Positions 46,931 to 46,931 of a DNA stretch of 46,931 nt are shown piece by piece. The DNA is taken from assembly GCF_021731785.1 (NCBI RefSeq), contig NZ_JAKFWS010000055.1, positions 1-46,931 on the forward strand. Reading direction: 5' to 3'. This DNA comes from Methylocystis sp. (GTDB lineage: Bacteria; Pseudomonadota; Alphaproteobacteria; Rhizobiales; Beijerinckiaceae). The number at the start of each line of letters is the position of its first letter. Position 1 is the stretch's first letter. The notes beneath the pieces are model-generated. The model ran no database searches. It worked only from the letters and a program-made list of their open reading frames with translations, and was not told the origin of the DNA. The translations under genes were made by a program, and so were the position numbers.

Positions 46931-46931
46931 C

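Overview
The window reads as chromosomal DNA of a GC-rich alphaproteobacterium of the Rhizobiales. Support comes from a GapR/DUF2312 protein, the RDD-Bpt gene pair, the DUF2849-cysI-DUF934-cysH sulfur operon, a YqgE gene beside a DsbD-like gene, and a clpX-lon-hupB block. A pyrophosphate-type phosphofructokinase and a methylmalonyl-CoA mutase subunit would suit a type II methanotroph (Methylocystis/Methylosinus). That genus-level guess is inference from gene content; no methane oxidation gene lies in the window.

Left end (1-4877): the terminal part of an integrative element that stops exactly at the 3' end of a tRNA-Val(TAC) gene. It holds the end of a DUF3631 primase/helicase-type ATPase, a chain of small genes coupled by 4-base stop/start overlaps, and a Nu1-type small terminase. 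No capsid, tail or large terminase gene is visible. A dense cluster of TGGAAC/GTTCCA hexamers in the 3' end of the ATPase gene looks like an iteron array. Together this resembles a phage satellite rather than a complete prophage. Its other end and any integrase lie outside the window.

4878-24383: mainly housekeeping genes. On the minus strand are tRNA-Val, hupB, lon, clpX (with no clpP next to it), PPi-phosphofructokinase, a small exported protein and secA. They are followed by a polysaccharide deacetylase-like protein, a GNAT acetyltransferase coupled to a zinc alcohol dehydrogenase, a fused phosphotransferase/P-loop kinase, gapR, an RDD membrane protein, bpt, an L,D-transpeptidase, a small exported protein and mutA without mutB.

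24674-30323: a tight plus-strand operon of acyl carrier protein, ketosynthase, two hotdog dehydratase subunits (HadA/HadB-like), an SDR reductase, a GT21 ceramide-glucosyltransferase-like enzyme and a second, membrane-embedded GT2 enzyme. It looks like a dedicated acyl-chain-building and glycosylating pathway, with no acyltransferase or enoyl reductase of its own. This is the best candidate in the window for an undescribed system.

30345-35046: a DsbD N-terminal-domain protein, YqgE, a GNAT protein, an aldo/keto reductase and two adjacent ParA-like proteins, one with a broken P-loop. 35232-41518: an assimilatory sulfate reduction operon (ferredoxin, DUF2849, sulfite reductase, DUF934, CysH, CysD, CysN) behind a strong promoter-like sequence. 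CysN carries a C-terminal DUF2061 membrane domain where an APS kinase is often fused. 41763-46931: a palindromic repeat element, polA with two proofreading residues replaced, aroC, a small exported protein, and at the right edge the C-terminus of an IS630-family transposase.
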